Shown here: in pieces, positions 5,524-8,540 of the stretch
How positions within the stretch are numbered: the stretch's first letter is position 1
Layout: each line of letters begins with the position of its first letter
From: Planctomycetota bacterium
Lineage (GTDB): Bacteria > Planctomycetota > Planctomycetia > Pirellulales > Pirellulaceae
Direction of reading: 5' to 3'
Length of the DNA stretch: 8,540 nt
NCBI GenBank assembly: GCA_029259935.1
Contig: JAJDEH010000007.1
Span: 1 to 8,540, forward strand
Made by a program: the position numbers and the translations under genes
The notes under the pieces: generated by a model
Told to the model about the DNA's origin: nothing
The model's input: the letters and a program-made list of their open reading frames with translations, nothing else
Databases searched by the model: none

Positions 5524-5985
5524 GTCATCACGGAAACCAACGAACTGAACAAGAGCCAGGACTTTGAATATGACGCAGCAGGCAACCTGACCGAGAAAAC
5601 CGACCGCAACGGCCGCGTCAGCCAGTTCGAGTACGACAACCTGCACCGCTTGATCGGCGAAGAGTGGCTCAACAGCAGCCAGACCGTCATCTACGACGCG
5701 ACCTTCGCTTACGACGCGGCTAGCCAACTCACCAGCGCGGACGACGACTATTCGGACTACGCGCTAACGTACGACAACCTGGGCCGTCGCACGCAAGTCG
5801 ACAACACGGGAACGGCCGATCAGCCCGATGTCATCCTGGACAGCGAGTACGACGCCCTCGGCAACCGCACCTCGCTGATTGCCACGGTGGACACCAGCGA
5901 TGATTTCGAGAACACCTACACGTACGACAATCTCTCACGCCTAACCCAAGTCGAACAGACGGAACAATCCGGCGGCAATTCAGTG
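5524..5985 (+). pseudogene. Orphan Rhs/YD-repeat remnant B
   Basis: The frame opens after a TGA at 5515-5517 and reads VITETNELNKS, then YD units: FEYDAAGNLTEKTDRNG, FEYDNLHRLIGEEW, FAYDAASQLTS, LTYDNLGRRTQ, SEYDALGNRTS, YTYDNLSRLTQ. It is longer than remnant A because no element interrupts it at VIL. Recognisable YD-repeat sequence stops near EQSGGNSV (about 5985). The ORF then continues with unrelated residues (RHCVRRSGVSSTT) to TAA 6025-6027. About 154 residues of shell remain, with no N-terminus and no Hint or toxin in frame. It is a remnant of a displaced rhs gene or of a recombination target, not a working gene. Confidence 0.82.
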
Positions 5986-6361
5986 CGTCACTGCGTTAGA
6001 AGATCTGGCGTTTCAAGCACAACTTAACGAAGAACAGACTCGAATTCGCAACTTGTGCGGACGGGACGGCGAGGTATGCGTTGGCTCATTTCCCGAGGAA
6101 CGTTTGGGCAATTCTTTGTCGCCAATGGCGCAAGCGGCGCAGAATTATCATGAAAATTTCGGGCAGCCATCCGCGGAGGGATGGTGGGAATCGCTGTCCT
6201 GGGCCTTCGATCACAGTACACTCGGGTTTGTCACTCTGTCTCGCCACGAATTTGCAGATCGGGTGGAAGAAGACGCTGAGTTGATCAATGACGTCTTAGA
6301 ATTAAAACTGGCTTTTTCACCGGGAGCCGACTCATTTGGCGGACGCTGCTTGGGGAACTAA
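5986..6361 (+). pseudogene. Unrecognised fragment after YD remnant B, possibly degraded pretoxin
   Basis: A frame different from the YD repeats runs from the repeat junction to TAA at 6359-6361. It reads ALEDLAFQAQLNEEQTRIRN, then PMAQAAQNYHENFGQPSAEG and WWESLSWAFDHSTLGFVTLS, ending GGRCLGN. The first ATG in frame is at 6123; the earliest alternative start is TTG at 6053. The middle (WAFDHSTLGFV followed by a charged helix) loosely resembles the pretoxin linkers found between Rhs shells and toxin tips, including the general pattern at 2945-3100 here. That would make it the out-of-frame continuation of remnant B's parent, truncated before any Hint domain. The resemblance is weak, and it may be an unrelated gene fragment. 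Confidence 0.35.
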
Positions 6362-6464
6362 TTATCAAGCAGCTCACGCCGCCCATTCATACTCATCCGC
6401 AACGACCGAGAAGCGGCCAGCTTCCACGTTCCGCCACGTAGGCAACAGCAACAACGGCGTCCGC

Positions 6465-7907
6465 CTACTCCGGAATCAGCTCCAGACAAAGGAGTCGGTC
6501 GCGGCCTCGAACATACATCAAGCCGTGGGAAAGAATCGGCGCGGCCCAGCAGGGAGCGCGTAGCAGCCGTGGATTGCCGCCGTCGTAGGGGTCGATGCCG
6601 TCGTCATCGCTACGAAACATGATTTCCGTTACCAGTTCATATTTTTCGGGCGTGGCCTTGATCAGTTTCAGCGTGCCGATTTCTCCCAGCGCGACAAAGT
6701 GGCCGTCGACATACATCAGCGACGATCGCTCGCGAACCCGTGCCGGCAATTGATCGATCCACATGATCTTGCCCGTCTTCAACTCGATGCATCGCAAGTC
6801 TGCGTCCGGTTCGTTACGGCCGCTGCATCCGTATAGATAACCGTCGATGTGAATCGGCGTATTCCAATGCGTCATCATTGACTGATTTCGACTGCGCTGT
6901 TCATCTTTCCACACGACTTCATGGCCGCCCGGCTTGACTTTTAGCAGCGAACTGCCGATTTGATACGTTTCGGAAATGAACACGTGGTCGTCGACGACGA
7001 CCGGCATGCTGGCGTTGACACTCTCCAAGCTCTTGGCCCGCCAAGGATAGTGAAAGTCGACCTCGCCGGTACTCGGTTCAAAGCCGACCAGGCCTCCTCG
7101 GCAGAAAGCAAAACCCCAGCGGCGATCGCCAATGGTGGCCGTTTTCATCGAGGCATAGCTCGCCAATTCGTCGGTCACTTTGTACTTCACCTCGCCCGTG
7201 TATTTGTCGAAGGCCACGATCCCGCTGCCATCGCCGTCGACGTCTCCAGCGCTTTCCATTATGCCCTCGCTGCCCGGCGGGCTGCCGCCGACCATCACGA
7301 CCAGCAGGTCGCCCTCGATCACCGGAGTGCTGCCGACTCCAAAAAAGTTCTGATGCACATTGAACTTTTCGATGGTGTTGACTTTCCAAATCGGCTTGCC
7401 GTTGTCGGTCCGCAGGCAATGCAACATCCCCTCGACGCCATAAATGTAGACGCGATCGCCCTCGATGATGGGCGAGCAACGCGGTCCGTTGTTGTACCCA
7501 TACATGTCCTTATAATTGGTCGGATATTCAAACTCCCACAGCTCTTTGCCCGTTTCGGCGTTCATGCAGGTCAGCTTCGCCGGGCCGTCTCGCTCCTCAC
7601 GGTCAAACTGATACAAGCGGCCTCCGCTAATCGACCCGATTCCATAGCTCACACCCAATTTGCGTTGCCAGACGATCTTCAGCTTGCCGTCCGACCAATC
7701 GGTAAGGATGCCCGTTTCCGTTGACTTGCCGTCTCTGGTCGGACCGAGGAAGGTGGCCCAATCCGTGCCCCGCATGCCGGAACCCGGGGTGTTCCCTGAC
7801 TTTTTCTCAACCGGCGTTTCCTTGACGGCCTTTTCTTGGGCGCGCGTGGGGCCACAGCCGCAAAGCGCCGCCAACATGAACAATCCCAGGGCCTTGCCAG
7901 CGTGCAT
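6465..7907 (-). CDS. PQQ-like beta-propeller repeat lipoprotein
   Basis: The 480-residue protein starts MHAGKALGLFMLAALCGCGP. This is a lipoprotein signal with L-C-G-C as the probable lipobox (Cys18), followed by a charged, proline-containing linker. ATG 7907 is preferred over the in-frame ATG at 7946 because GAGG (plus coordinates 7917-7920) lies 9 bases upstream and the signal peptide then begins correctly. The mature part opens with the family signature WATFLGPTRDGKSTETGI and carries several blade motifs of the x-D/N-x-x-T-G-x-x-x-W type: CMNAETGKELWEF, CLRTDNGKPIWKV, FDKYTGEVKYK, FEPSTGEVDFH, CIELKTGKIMWI. It is expected to be exported, membrane-anchored and to bind other proteins or polysaccharide. 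PQQ binding or dehydrogenase activity should not be assumed: this is the BamB-like/PQQ-like class abundant in planctomycetes. It faces the toxin island tail-on, and no terminator is evident. Confidence 0.85.
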   Translation of the reverse strand: MHAGKALGLFMLAALCGCGPTRAQEKAVKETPVEKKSGNTPGSGMRGTDWATFLGPTRDGKSTETGILTDWSDGKLKIVWQRKLGVSYGIGSISGGRLYQFDREERDGPAKLTCMNAETGKELWEFEYPTNYKDMYGYNNGPRCSPIIEGDRVYIYGVEGMLHCLRTDNGKPIWKVNTIEKFNVHQNFFGVGSTPVIEGDLLVVMVGGSPPGSEGIMESAGDVDGDGSGIVAFDKYTGEVKYKVTDELASYASMKTATIGDRRWGFAFCRGGLVGFEPSTGEVDFHYPWRAKSLESVNASMPVVVDDHVFISETYQIGSSLLKVKPGGHEVVWKDEQRSRNQSMMTHWNTPIHIDGYLYGCSGRNEPDADLRCIELKTGKIMWIDQLPARVRERSSLMYVDGHFVALGEIGTLKLIKATPEKYELVTEIMFRSDDDGIDPYDGGNPRLLRAPCWAAPILSHGLMYVRGRDRLLCLELIPE

Positions 7908-8082
7908 ATGAATAATCCTCGAAACTGAAATCTTGATTGTCTGCATCTTTGAAATAAAATCTCTGAAACAAATTTCGCGAACAATTCCTCAAACGCCGCC
8001 TCTCAATATAATCAATCATGTCTCGAATTTCGAATTGGCGGCCCATGGGCCAGCCAGAATCCAGGGTAGCCGAGCGATTTTC
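7908..8082. promoter_or_regulatory. Divergent upstream region between the propeller lipoprotein and arfB
   Basis: This AT-rich gap of about 175 bases must hold both promoters. On the plus strand, TTGATT (7933-7938) and TAAAAT (7955-7960) are spaced by 16 bases and resemble a sigma-70-type promoter reading toward arfB. The long leader this implies, and the ease of finding such boxes in AT-rich DNA, keep confidence low. No convincing minus-strand pair was found. A 12-base palindrome GGCCCATGGGCC lies at 8040-8051. Confidence 0.3.
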
Positions 8083-8511
8083 ATGCTGGTAGTCAATCGA
8101 AGAATCTCCATTCCGCTGCGAGAGTTTCGGTTTACCTTCTCGCGCGCCAGCGGGCCCGGCGGGCAACATGTGAACAAGGTGAATACAAAAGCAACCTTGC
8201 GGTGGCCCGTTTCAACGACCGGCAACTTGCCCGAGGATGTGCGCGAACGGTTCGTGGCCCGGTATCGCCGCCGCATCACGACCGAGGGCGATCTGGTGCT
8301 TTCCAGCCAGCGATTCCGCGACCAGGGGCGAAATGTGGCCGACTGCCTGGCCAAGCTGCGAGACATGGTCGAACAAGTCGCGACCGCCCCCAAGAAGCGC
8401 AAACCGACCAAACCGAGCCGCGGCTCACGCGAAAGACGCTTAGAAGGCAAACGCCAGACCTCGCAACGAAAGCAATCGCGGCGGCCGCCCCGGCGGTCGA
8501 ACGACGATTGA
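8083..8511 (+). CDS. arfB: ArfB, peptidyl-tRNA hydrolase that rescues stalled ribosomes
   Basis: This 142-residue, RF1/RF2-like protein acts on ribosomes stalled without a stop codon, hydrolysing peptidyl-tRNA in the P site. The catalytic loop GPGGQHVNKVNTK has GGQ at residues 26-28, the same numbering as E. coli ArfB (MIVISRHVAIP... there, MLVVNRRISIP... here), which fixes the start at ATG 8083. Longer in-frame readings from 7933 add residues with no family resemblance. The core continues LRW...LPEDVRERFVARYRRRIT and LSSQRFRDQGRNVADCLAKL. A proline hinge and a very basic tail follow (KKRKPTKPSRGSRERRLEGK, then RQTSQRKQSRR), the segment that threads into the empty mRNA channel. Full-length release factors are excluded by the missing codon-recognition domain. 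Only a weak ribosome-binding site precedes the start. Confidence 0.93.
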   Translation: MLVVNRRISIPLREFRFTFSRASGPGGQHVNKVNTKATLRWPVSTTGNLPEDVRERFVARYRRRITTEGDLVLSSQRFRDQGRNVADCLAKLRDMVEQVATAPKKRKPTKPSRGSRERRLEGKRQTSQRKQSRRPPRRSNDD

Positions 8512-8516
8512 GTCGC

Positions 8517-8533
8517 TGATCGCTCCGCGATCA
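8517..8533. terminator. Stem-loop just after arfB, possible terminator
   Basis: TGATCGC (8517-8523) and GCGATCA (8527-8533) form a perfect 7-base stem with a 3-base loop, starting 5 bases after the arfB stop. The following bases TGGCGTC contain no T-run, so an intrinsic terminator is possible but not typical. The window ends too soon to see more. Confidence 0.35.
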
Positions 8534-8540
8534 TGGCGTC

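Noticed and set aside
6960..7724. A 254-codon plus-strand frame opposite the propeller gene
   Set aside because: It is fully antisense to a well-supported beta-propeller gene. It lacks any recognisable motif, and its openness follows from the GC-rich codon use of the real gene.
7908..7946. The upstream ATG at 7946 as start of the propeller lipoprotein
   Set aside because: It would place 13 extra, partly basic residues before a good lipoprotein signal peptide, and its ribosome-binding site is poorer than the GAGG before ATG 7907.
8040..8051. Palindrome GGCCCATGGGCC as an operator for arfB
   Set aside because: A single 12-base GC-rich palindrome without a partner site or a placed promoter is too common to call a regulator site.
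7933..8082. A longer N-terminus for ArfB starting upstream of 8083
   Set aside because: The added 50 residues have no resemblance to the family and overlap the 5' end and promoter area of the divergent gene. Starting at 8083 puts GGQ at 26-28 exactly as in E. coli ArfB.
8016..8534. A 172-codon minus-strand frame opposite arfB
   Set aside because: It is antisense to a protein with clear GGQ and basic-tail conservation, has no family features, and its arginine/serine-rich composition is typical of a shadow frame.

Overview
The window looks like Planctomycetota DNA, perhaps Pirellulales. This is inferred from gene style, not from a marker gene: YD-repeat (Rhs) remnants, a Hint module interrupted by a membrane-anchored insert, degenerate REP-associated tyrosine transposases, and a PQQ-type beta-propeller lipoprotein. 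It splits into an accessory part (1 to about 6360) and a conventional part (about 6465 to 8511).

The accessory part is a worn polymorphic-toxin (Rhs tip/immunity) locus. At the left edge an IS3-type element, entering from outside on the minus strand, appears to end near base 140 and cuts a lysine-rich tip gene (141-467). A TPR gene overlaps that tip's stop (460-1119). A REP-type hairpin follows, then an orphan stretch of YD repeats (1186-1498). That stretch is broken by a 330-bp non-autonomous element made from an internally deleted tyrosine transposase (1499-1829). A small unrecognised gene follows (1870-2292), then a second direct copy of the element (2433-2762). Next comes a pretoxin-like segment that runs, through one probable frameshift, into a Hint protease-type domain with an 86-residue acidic tip (3123-4733). 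A second TPR gene starts 8 bases later (4742-5485), followed by a second REP hairpin and a second orphan YD-repeat stretch (5524-5985) with the same left boundary as the first. An unrecognised fragment closes the island (5986-6361).

The recurring unit is therefore tip, TPR gene, hairpin, YD-repeat remnant, present twice. The natural reading is an array of displaced toxin tips with TPR-class immunity proteins, assembled by recombination in shared rhs sequence and shuffled by small mobile elements. Toxicity and immunity are inferred from position only.

The right part holds two ordinary divergent genes: a PQQ-like beta-propeller lipoprotein on the minus strand (6465-7907) and a well-preserved ArfB ribosome-rescue hydrolase on the plus strand (8083-8511). 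About 175 bases of shared upstream DNA separate them. No tRNA, rRNA or CRISPR array was seen.
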